Assembly (NCBI GenBank): GCA_964035545.1
Contig: OZ037770.1
Span: forward strand, 11,855,963-11,919,962
Origin: Bugula neritina
Lineage: Eukaryota; Bryozoa; Gymnolaemata; Cheilostomatida; Bugulidae
Reading direction: 5' to 3'
DNA length: 64,000 nt
The notes beneath the pieces were generated by a model, which worked only from the letters and a program-made list of their open reading frames with translations, was not told the origin of the DNA and did not search any database. Position numbers and translations under genes: made by a program. Positions 35,954 to 46,327 of this stretch are shown here, in pieces. The number at the start of each line of letters is the position of its first letter. The stretch's first letter is position 1.

Positions 35954-38900
35954 ATGAAGGGTGAAGTAGAAGTACAAAACAACAGGAATAGCCTGTGGTC
36001 TATTGGAATCGCAGTATTTGTGTTCCTTACCACATTTATCTGTGCAGTTGTCTTCTCTATCTACATCCTCAACAGAATTGATGCAGTTGAGAAAGAGGTG
36101 ATTACGGCATTTATGTTCTAGTCTTAATTTCTTAACCATTTAAAATATTCTAAAAAACATATTTTGAATTTATTTAAAGCAGCTTTTACTAGACTTTATA
36201 ACTGAAATTTTATAGTCACCTTACAAAATATTGCATAAAATATTTCATTTAAGTAGTAGATAATATAACAGCGTGTCTGTTTTAGATTGTAACCGTAAAA
36301 ATTGCAAAAGGAATAACTGGATCAGAACTTATTGAGGTAAGCATCTATATTATTATATAATGTACCATATAAATAATATAAGCTCTTACACATTTTTTAA
36401 TATAACTTGAAAACTACCTAATGTACTTAAAACTCACTTAGATATTGTAATACTTTAATGCGTGGGTAATAATTTATTGTAATATGAGAGTGATTCATTT
36501 AAAATAAAACTTGTCTATTCATTTTTATAATTATAGCATTTATACTTTAATTTACTAGACCAACACCAGAGTGAAAAGAAGCGCATCCGGATGGGGCTGT
36601 CAGACCACTTGCCCAGTCGGTCCCCCTGGACCAGCTGGCCCAAGAGGACCACAAGGGCCAAGTGCTAATGCCTGGGTTGGCAAACCAATCCCAGGTAAAT
36701 ACAAACCTAATATATTAAATTAACCAACTTTAAAATGCTGAAAGCAATAACTATTTTAAAATCTTTTTTTATAATCCTTACAGTATATTTTTGATTTGAA
36801 TTTTTTATGCTGCTGCCAATTTTAAATATTTTAAATATTTTCTGCAATAATACTAAAATATGCATGATTTTTTAAAAACACAATTAAATACGAATTTTTT
36901 GCCATAATTTTAAACTACAGATATGCTTCATTTAGAATGTTGGGGCAGAGAAATCAACTTAGGTTCTCATGTCAGCATATAGATAAATGTTGTAATAATT
37001 AATGGGAATGTACTCGATGTGAATTAATAATATATTGAAATACAACAAACGCATGCCAATTCAATTTGCAAAGAATAAATTATTTTTTGTGGTCAAAATA
37101 ATATGATAAAATCACTTCCCACATTTCCCATTGTTTGCTAGATTAATGTGATTAAGGGCATGGCATCTAATTAAAGAGTGTCTCTCACTAAATGTGAACT
37201 TTGTTTTAATAGGACCAGTAGGACCCAAGGGAGACAGAGGACTGCCAGGTCCACATGGACCAGTTGGTGTTATGGGCCAAAAGGGTCAACGTGGAGCTGA
37301 TGGCATGGGAGCACCTGGCCGACCCGGTGATAAGGGAGACCGTGGTCTACCCGGAACACCAGGATATGGTAGTGTTGGAGAGAAGGGAGACAAAGGACCA
37401 CGAGGATACTCAGGTAAAATAAGTCTTTTGATAGAATTTAAATAATGCCTATTAACATATTGCAGTGATATAAACAGTGTTACATTTTGCTAAAATAATT
37501 TCTTTATGGTGCATACTTAGTGAAGGGTTCTTTGGTATCATTTCAGGTCGTGATGGAGTTCCAGGAGCCAAGGGAGATAGAGGTGCACCATCTAAGATTC
37601 CCGGTGCACCAGGAGGTGAAGGACCAAAGGGTGACCGTGGTCCTGCTGGAAAACCTGGCTACCCAGGAGCCAAAGGTGAGCCAGGCACACCTGGTTATGG
37701 AGGCCCTGGAGCTAAGGGAGATGCCGGAAAACCTGGAGTTCCAGGCCGTGATGGTCCCAAAGGAGATAGAGGTCCTGCTCATATTGGAGCAAAGGGTCAC
37801 CCTGGTAAAGATGGCATTCCCGGATACCCAGGAGCTAAAGGTGAGCCAGGATATGGTGGACCTGGACCAAAGGGAGACCGTGGTGCTCCAGGATATGCTG
37901 GTGCCCCAGGTGTTGGCGTAAAGGGAGATATTGGCCCCGCTGGTGCTCCTGGACCTAAGGGAGATAGAGGTGGTTCATACAGAGGTCCTCCAGGACCAGC
38001 TGGAGAGAAGGGAGACAGAGGATACAATGGTGCACCCGGAATGAAGGGACCAGCTGGATACCCAGGACCAAAGGGAGAGCCAGGCAAGGATGGATATGGA
38101 GCACCAGGTGCTAAGGGAGATAAGGGACCACGTGGATATCCAGGTAAAGCAGGAGTTGGACTACCCGGTGCCAAGGGAGACCGCGGATACAATGGACTGC
38201 CAGGTGGACCAGGACCTAAGGGAGATAGAGGAGCACCAGGACATGGAAGCAATGTTCCAGGACCCAAGGGTGACAGAGGATACCCAGGCCCAATTGGCAA
38301 ACCAGGATACCCCGGAGCTAAGGGAGAACCAGGCGATGCTGGAGTTCCAGGCTATGTGAGTAGTATTTAAAATCAGTAGTTTCTGAAGCTATTTTAATGT
38401 TTCATTACTCAGCTTGTAAATATGATGATGTTACAATGATATGAATATGTGATGTGATGATAAATTCCCTTTTTAGGGAGCACCAGGAGAGAAGGGAGAA
38501 CCAGGAAAGCCAGGATACAGAGGACCACCTGGACCAGCAGGAGAACCAGGTGTAGGACTCCCAGGAGCTAAGGGAGATCGCGGATATCCAGGAAGAACTG
38601 GCCCACAAGGACCCAAGGGACATCCAGGATATGGAGCACCAGGTATGCATCTAAAGTACCACTACATTTTCCAAGTTGAACAATTCTATTGAAAATTGAA
38701 AGCTATATATTCTATGTGAAAATAATAACAATGTTTATGTGTCTAAACTTGTAGGCCCACAAGGACCCCCAGGACCAAAGGGACCAGCAGGATACGGTGC
38801 CAAAGGAGAGCCAGGTGTACCAGGATATGGCCGACCTGGAGCTAAAGGTTAGTTAAATACTCTCACAACTTTTCATCAACATCATGTTCCATAGGAAGAC

Positions 38901-39067
38901 ATAAAACAATTACTTATTTAGTGCACATAAGTATCTCTGTAAACCTTTTGTTATGTACGTCTCTCTAACACGGGCTTTGATTTTCAGGTCATCCCGGACC
39001 ACCAGGACCACCAGGCCACCCCGGCCCAGCTGGAGAGCCAGGAGCATCTAGCTCATGGAGCGGTTAA
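35954..39067 (+). CDS. collagen C: membrane-anchored, furin-type Gly-X-Y collagen
   Basis: Eight coding exons (35954-36097, 36286-36336, 36559-36694, 37213-37413, 37547-38355, 38477-38642, 38755-38847, 38988-39067) give a 559-aa protein. N-terminal head; transmembrane segment at ~15-39 ([20 protein letters not shown]); stalk; RVKR at 69-72; Cys79 and Cys83; then Gly-X-Y. The body is dominated by [14 protein letters not shown] and GYPG triplets, with a few breaks (SKIPG, GGSYRG, GSNVPG). It ends GASSSWSG. The first four exons correspond one-to-one with collagens A and B, including the exact 201-bp fourth exon. The body is then carried by one 809-bp exon, indicating intron loss or independent internal-repeat expansion. 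Inferred role: extracellular structural collagen processed by a furin-like protease. It lacks a C-propeptide. Confidence 0.9.
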
Positions 39068-39321
39068 TCTCGTCACACAGTAGAACTACCCAGTTGAATG
39101 TACAAAATCACAGTCTACACCTGAACACATCAGAGTCATGTATAATGATAAGCAATGGCACCATCTCATTTTCTGCTTTGAAAACTGTCTCTGCTATCCG
39201 CATGATAATTACTTATTAAACTCTTGAACAGGATTGTGGCATATATTTTGCATATTCAACTTGGTATGGTTTAAGTTTTATGTGCACCAAGCGCTAACAT
39301 TATAAAAACACAAAAGTGACC

Positions 39322-39327
39322 AATAAA
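39322..39327 (+). promoter_or_regulatory. polyadenylation signal of collagen C
   Basis: AATAAA, 255 nt after the stop codon and followed by T-rich sequence. Confidence 0.55.
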
Positions 39328-40278
39328 TATGAATTTTTGCTCATTTTTTTAAGAGTGTCTTGAATATTTATTGGCTTGGGCTGGTTTCACAATTATAAGT
39401 TGACTTGAAAATATACATTTGATTATTGCTGACAGTTGAACTAGTTTAGTTGCAATGAGTTGCTGGACATCAATTCTTTGCTCTGTTTTTTTAGGTTTTA
39501 CATCTTAATGGTTACTCGAGATATAATTTTTTACAAGTTGTTGAATATGTTGTTGTTTACAATCAACTTTATAATAAAACAATTAATGTTTTATGGAGCT
39601 CGACATCTTGTCTGTCATCTTGTCTACATATAACAATAATAACTTATTAAAACTAGAAAGTAATTATTTAGCAAAGAAGAACATTATAAATTCATCGAAG
39701 CTACCATGACAAGCAATATGTGGATATAAATATTTTGTCAAAATTTTCAAAATTGTTTTCCAGCAAATTTTAGAAGATACATATATCAAAATATGCTATT
39801 TGGCAGCAAATTGACTTCATTGAATCAATTTGAAAATAGAAATTACTGAAACTAAATGGCATAATAAAAGAAAAATATTACTTAGCTGCCAAAATTAAGA
39901 CTAAGCACCAATAAAACTATATTGAAACTAAAATATTTTAGATTAATTGACATTGTGGATGGGAATTGAAAGTATTGACAGGAAATAAATCAGCAATGAT
40001 GGCTATCGTGGTGTCACAATATTAATATATCACGTATATACAGCATGGCACATGTAGCCATATTGTGATATTGTATAGATATTTAACAAACTCATGACTA
40101 CAAATTCTTATGCAAATGTTCTGAATTAGTTAGTCTTATTGTGGAATATTATGTATAATCTAATTGTAAGGGTCAGTTTGTTGTGCAAATTTTATTATAC
40201 AAATTCCAAGACCAGTTTTAGACTGCAGTATGTGTGATGTTTTTATAATGAGCTGCTAGAAGAATAAAATCATGCTTT

Positions 40279-40281
<3 letters not shown>
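39328..40281. other. noncoding spacer
   Basis: AT-rich, with no gene or clear repeat. Confidence 0.5.
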
Positions 40282-40366
<85 letters not shown>

Positions 40367-40404
40367 TATATTTATATATATATATTTATATATATATACT
40401 TTGT
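40282..40404. repeat. (TA)n microsatellite
   Basis: About 120 bp of alternating TA with rare interruptions (CACATA, TTTATA) near the right end. Open frames through it are artefacts. Confidence 0.97.
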
Positions 40405-40791
40405 AGATACAAAAATTTAAACCAATCTACTATAAAGCTAATTGATGTTTGTCAAAATGAAAAACTAACTGCATTGGTTGACTTAAAAAATTCTGTGTGT
40501 TTAAATTTCGATTGGCTGTGTCACTATTATATCTACAAATTTGCCTTTTTGATCATCAAATTTGCGGTTTCGAGGCACTCGAGGTAGCCAAATCAAATGC
40601 TACACCGGCACACCACCCTTGCATTGCTCATCTTTTTCTGTTTTTTTAGCAAACCTACATCACTGGATTCAACTTATCTAATGCATTTATTTTAATGTGA
40701 AAAATTATCTTAAATATTACCTCCATTAAAATTGCAATTATTGAATAATAGGTATCACATTATTTCTGCAATTAGGGTTCTAAGAATATGT
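40405..40791. other. noncoding spacer
   Basis: No supported gene between the TA tract and the exon-like block at 40792-40854. Confidence 0.5.
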
Positions 40792-40854
40792 TTATTTTTG
40801 CTTCTTTGGCTTACAACAAAACTGCTTGATGTATTTGGCTGCGCTATTTAGTTC
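40792..40854 (-). other. possible terminal exon of an unrecognised minus-strand gene
   Basis: After an acceptor-like TATTTTTCAG (AG at 40856-40855), 20 codons read ELNSAAKYIKQFCCKPKKQK and then stop. The stop overlaps an AATAAA. The Cys-Cys and basic tail looks protein-like, but no upstream exon was found on the minus strand through 42 kb. It may be chance. Confidence 0.2.
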
Positions 40855-41218
40855 CTGAAAAATAATATTTGTAAAAGTCATAATCCTTTTGAAAAGTGCA
40901 AATCAAAATTATTTAATCTACAATACTAGGTTCACTCAGCTATTATAAGCAGCGCACAGTACTGGGACTTGAAATCACGTATATAACAAACTTATACATG
41001 CATGAATATTGTGTACACTGCAATTTGTAGGCCACTAGCTGTTAAGTTTGCCTTACATTTATAGCTCTGAAACTATATATATGCATGGCGCAATTACCAT
41101 AGAGTCACAAATTTAACATTCAATGAAAATACGTACTATAGTCAGTGAAGTGTAATAAAACATAATTATAGAGATTCAGATATTTGCTAATGTTAGGGCG
41201 TCTATAGAACAAGAAGAA

Positions 41219-41350
41219 ATGCCCAAGGAGTTGTCTTTCAATAAAGCACTTGTGCATTTTCTATTGTCGGAAACACGTGATTTAAAGGGGTGGAGATAAT
41301 AATCGGGAAGAATATCCGGATGCAATACTTAACAATTTATGGGAAAAAGT
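41219..41350 (+). other. decayed coding fragment, unrecognised
   Basis: Two protein-like segments lie in different frames next to each other: from ATG 41219, MPKELSFNKALVHFLL.. to a stop at 41297, and from about 41295, NREEYPDAILNNLWEK. Read together they vaguely resemble a MADF/Myb-type DNA-binding region of a transposon with a frameshift between the parts. No gene structure supports it. Confidence 0.15.
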
Positions 41351-41399
41351 AAGAAAAACTTGGTTATATAATAGTCAATTGATCATTAATGATTATAAA

Positions 41400-42773
41400 T
41401 TGATTCCACTCTTGTCAAACTAATGAATTTGTGGGTATGAAATCAAGCAATATATAACTTTCAAAATGATGTTAAAAATCGACCACAGTCGTAATCGAAT
41501 CATTATGATACTGATAATCATAATGATTATCATTTTGATTTTGATCATCATGAGACTGAGTATCGTTATTAATATTATTTTCCATATTCAAAGTAATTTT
41601 GATATTCAGATCGTCATTGAGATTGTCATTGACTCAATTATTGATATTTAATTTGATATTCAAAACTCAAAAGTGAGATATAACATCAATATGAATATGT
41701 TATATGTAATCACTAATTGTATGTTAATGTTAATGCTGAATTTCACTTTTGTGCTTCAGTTTGGATTTCATTTTAAATTTCAATTCGGTTGAACTTGATA
41801 ATATCTGAATAAGAATTAGAAATTCAAATAGCTGACTAATACTTAAGCTGTGATTTAGATTTTCGTTTATAATTTCTTGTTTTCATAAATTTAAATTAAA
41901 ATGATTAAAATTAGGAGATATATAATGATTTGAACACATGTGCATGCAATGATTACGATGCTGGTGATAAAACTAAAACTAAATTAGTAACTTTAATCAT
42001 TAACGAATCAGATTAATTCAAGTTATAGTACTAGTAGAGGTAAATCTAAAAGTAAATGGAATAAGGATAGTTTATTAGCTATACTGATAAATTTAAGTAT
42101 AAGAAAAGAAACTTAAATGTGGTATTGTTTATAAATTTGTTATTACAAATAAAAAGTAGTATCAATATAAATATAAATATCATTAAGTTATTAAATTAAA
42201 TTATGTTGATATTTAGTAAAATTTCAAAATTTTTACATTTTACTGCATAATAACAAAACTCTGAACTATCTGGTAATATTTGAGTATCATGGTGATGATG
42301 TAATAATTCTGTTAATCAAGATTTGCAGTCAAAATCAACTGTATTTCTAGAAAAGATTTTATCTCCTCTCGACTGTGATGTATCATATCAAGGTTATGGC
42401 CTCTTTTGTTAAATCATATGCAATATAAAGTTTAAAAAGTATTTGAGTTACTGAAACCAATTTGTGATCATTCAGACTATATCTGTCACTGTACAAGTAG
42501 TTTCTAATTTAAATACAGGTACACGACTACTCGCAACGAAATTATCTTATAAAAAGACCATTTATTTAAGTACATGTAAATATATTTTAACAACATGACC
42601 CACATATTGAAACGTTCATCATTATAGACAGCTAATTTACTAATTTATAGCAATTAATTTCAAAGTATTTCATCTTAAAAATATAAAGGATAGGTTATAG
42701 CAGTTAATGTTACTCCGTCTAGGTCGTTCTATGTCTATCTCTTCTACAGTTACTATTTAGCACCTTAAAAAAG
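41400..42773. other. noncoding, low-complexity AT-rich stretch
   Basis: Enriched for short GAT/ATC and ATTCAAA-like words (especially 41470-41900), which produce open but meaningless Ile-rich frames. No gene seen. Confidence 0.5.
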
Positions 42774-42984
42774 CTCACGCAAGTTTATAGTCGCTGTCTC
42801 TATGAGAAATCCCTGATGGAAAGGGTTTTTGTTAAATTGGGTTAAGGACTTTTTCAGATGAGGCACAGGAGCAATTATGACTGGATGCTCTTCCTAACAC
42901 CACCAATGGCCTTTGTCAGGTTCGAACCCATGACTTCATGTTCACTAAGCAAACGCTCTAACCCTTAGACCACGGCTACTCCTT
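42774..42984 (-). mobile_element. tRNA-derived SINE, family 1, copy 2 (best preserved)
   Basis: On the minus strand the element starts GCCGTGGTCTAAGGGTTAG (A-box) and has an intact B-box GGGTTCGAACC (plus 42919-42929), then the family body (GGTGTTAGGAAGAGC, AGTCATAATTGCTCC, AGTCCTTAA, CCCTTTCCATCA, CGACTATAAAC). The intact Pol III boxes make this the best reference copy in the window. Confidence 0.85.
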
Positions 42985-45900
42985 ACTTACTACTTTTGAT
43001 AATAGTCGTGTGTGATCTGTTTTCATGCTGGCTTTAATTTTTACAAAGGAAGGCCATAGTTTGTTTCATCGTTTTTCATTTATTCCTTTTGGTATACACC
43101 TGAAGTCTTTCTACAGGGCGAGATTATTTTTAGTATCATTTCAACAGTTGATTCATTTGAATACCTTTTTATGTAAAACTTTTGTTCTCCCCTTTCTGTT
43201 TCATTAGATATCATTACATTCACTGACACATAAATTACTTTTATTTGCCTAACCTCTCAGGTATTCTACATTTGTGGTAGTTGAAAATTGGGCTGATGTT
43301 AATATCTGAATAAGTTTGCCAATAAGATTTGCTATTTTCAACTCTATGGGGTGTGCCTGTATAAATTTGTCTGATCAACTTCCTTATGTTTTATTAATTA
43401 TCCATAATTATGGATACTTAAGTTGTTGGATAGAAAATTAGGGCTCAACTGTTTTAATGTGGCTTATTTTTGGTGAAGGGTGGCGATGTTGTAAAATCAA
43501 TTTTGCTGTCATCTTAAGCAGTTTGCCAACATTCCAACGGAAAACCAATTTCCATGCAGTTGAAAACAGTTATAAAATAAATTTTTCATATTCCTAGTCA
43601 GATTAGGCTATAATTACAATATTATTAGCTGTAAGTGTGATAATTGCCTAAAATAGACTTCTTAGGGTCAAAAATTGAACGAAAATCAAAATTTGCATAG
43701 CTCATTGTGCATTGCACTTGTTTCTTAAATGTGCAGCAAGTTCCTATATAATTTTTCAAAGAACACTGAAAAACAGATTCAAGCTTTGCTTTTAATTAAG
43801 AAATATTAATTTCTAGTTTTTGATTAATTTTTCTTGCATTTATTTCTGTATTATAATGGAAATGGTCTACATGGAATTTGGTTTATTTTACGTATTCTTA
43901 CTTTTTGTAAGTGTGATGCATGTTACCACTTATTTTTCTGAGGCAAGTCTTAATGATTCTTAAATTTACTGGTCTCCTTGTTTTTATATTTTGAGACTGA
44001 AGGTGTGAGCTATAGCATTAAAAAATTCTGCAGAAATCAAGATGTACATACTACAAGTTTTTGCCTCTTTCAATATATATGTCGGCAACTTCATGGTCGT
44101 AAAATCCAAAATTTAATGGTCTGATAATGGAAATGCCTCTAATTGTTTTGAGGAACTAAAATGTTTGTCATATTTGGTATTTCTGTGTTCAAACTTTGTA
44201 TCAGAGCTTGTAGTGCCTTGTTTTATTCACTGCTTGACCTCTACACAGCTGTTTTTGTACTGATATCTATTTTTCACGTGACTGGTATTTACCAGCACTT
44301 TCTGCTCTGTTTATATTTTTAACAGTAAACTGAAAAGCTTTTTTTTCAAAGTATGTGAGAACTCAAACTCAGTTGATTCTCTTAGTCAACATATTGAAAC
44401 CTGCATTAAAGAAATTTGATGTTATTCTATTTTAGTAAATTTTCAAGTTTCATTTTCATTAGTCAATAGCCTCCAACTTGTTTAACTTCTTGAGCTAGGC
44501 TTACTATTTCCTTTTCAGCTGCTAAACGTGCTCTGATATTTCTATTATAGTAACTCATTAAGCTCATCTTTAAACAATTCAGCTGCCTATTTAGGCTAAT
44601 TGCTGCCAATACTATTATGTAATTAACTGGAATGTACCTGGCTCTCTTGCATACATCTGATCTATTATCTATTTGCTAAGCAGGTAGTCTTCTGTTAGCT
44701 ACTTTCTTTGGAGTTCAATCTATTTTCTTCTCGACTCACTTTTCCTGCATAACTAGAATAGCATAATTTTTATTTGTGATCGGTTTTGTAGTGAAGAAAT
44801 TCATCCCATTGACTATATTAAAATTACTTGTTTTAAATGGTTAGTATTGATTTTTTCGATTTCATGTTTTTCAAATTCTGGGTGTGCATACTGGTCTATA
44901 AATGAGCTTTTTAAATTTTTTTTTTTTCTTAGAACTTAACACCAAATCTGAGAAAAATCTCCAGGGCCAAGTTATAAAAGTGCAGTTATTTTTTTGTTAA
45001 TATTTGCAGTTGTTTATTCAGCTCTAATCTCTTTAACCTAGCTCAGGATCTATAATTTTCTTTATGTATGTTGTTGCCCATGTGTTGTTTAGGGGTGGTC
45101 TTAATTTTGAATTAGCACCGTTGAAGTCATATGGAATATTTTCCTTTGATCTTGAATAATGATCATGTATCGACTTCATCTGTCCCACTCATTTAATTTA
45201 TTCCTCTATTATGCTTGTACCCTGTTGGCTCATTGTTTTTTCTACTGACCCAAGTTCAACATCCGTTCAAATGGCAGTTGTCATGGTGGAGTTATAAGAG
45301 GTTTCACCAAATGACTGTATATATTTCATATAAGCTGCCAAAGTTCTTTTTGAGTCAGTGCACGTTGTCATGGCTGCCTGCAGCCCATCTCTCATTTATT
45401 TATAAAGTAATACTTCAGGAACTAAAGTCTGGCTGTCATGTTACAAGTACATTATATTATAAACTTTCAACCATACGCCTCTCAATTATTAGTTCAGCTG
45501 TAAAGAATAACAGATTTCTGTTTAATGTATTCTATCAACATGACGTCAGGTAGCTTCTGTAGTTTTTATCCTGCACTCATTCATGATCTGTAATCAACTA
45601 TTACTATACTTAGTCTGCTGATGAATTGGTGGAAGATATTTATGGCTTGCCGCAACTTATAAATCCTTATCATAAGTATCTACTTCTTGGCTGAAAATCA
45701 GTCAAGTTCAACCCAATGATTTAGTCGAGCTGAGATTTTTATTAATATGAAGCTAAATATAGCTGCTACAAAACATGGGAATTATCTTTTCCGCAAAAGA
45801 TAGATTAATCTAACTCTTACTTTCATGAATTTTTGATGTATTCAAAACTTGTTCTATTACTGCAGTTCTCATGAAAATTCATAATAGCTTTATGCAAAAA

Positions 45901-46236
45901 AAGTCAAAATATTGTGGACACAATTTTTTGCTGCTGATGTTTTATTCATAGCATATCCATCCTACCCCTTGATGCTTGCATTTATATCCCTTGATGCGGA
46001 ATACTGCAGTATTATATATATGTACCGTATATGTGTGTATGTATGTATATATGTATGTGTATGATTTAAAAATCAAACTGTTATAAAATATTTTTAAATG
46101 AAGTTATAAATTTCTATCACTGTAGTCTGACTCTCACTCATGTTTAGAATGAGTATAGTAGCAATCATAGCCTATGACTTTTCCCTAGTCTTCGGACTTT
46201 ACTTTCTGATTAACAATTTATTATACAACTCTTGTA
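42985..46236 (+). other. T-rich stretch upstream of the Rab-GAP gene
   Basis: No coding exon recognised. From roughly 43 kb the + strand becomes clearly T-rich relative to A (for example 43861-43920 has about twice as many T as A), matching the introns downstream and differing from the region before 42 kb. This may be a 5' intron or UTR of the next gene. Confidence 0.35.
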
Positions 46237-46237
46237 G

Positions 46238-46327
46238 GTCAATATTTCGAAGACAGTCAATATTTGATATTTAACGCCTAAACTCTCGCCTGAAAATGTG
46301 GTGAAGACAACTTCCAACTCACGATGG
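46238..46327 (+). other. probable first coding exon of the USP6NL-like gene
   Basis: An acceptor-like CTCTTGTAG ends at 46237 and a donor GATGG|GTAAGA follows 46327. The exon would be almost all 5' UTR, contributing only ATG G (46324-46327) to the protein. The left boundary is tentative; the right boundary fits the phase of the next exon exactly. Confidence 0.5.

Noticed and set aside
37520-37921. 133-codon frame on the plus strand
   Set aside because: Alternative frame within the real collagen C exon at 37547-38355; phase and splice sites support the Gly-X-Y frame.
37797-38300. 167-codon proline-rich open frame on the minus strand
   Set aside because: It is the antisense shadow of the collagen C exon: Gly-X-Y codons (GGA CCA) read backwards give Pro-Gly-rich frames.
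45215-45553. 112-codon open frame upstream of the Rab-GAP gene
   Set aside because: Starts at a TTG, has no domain or splice context, and lies in T-rich intron-like sequence.
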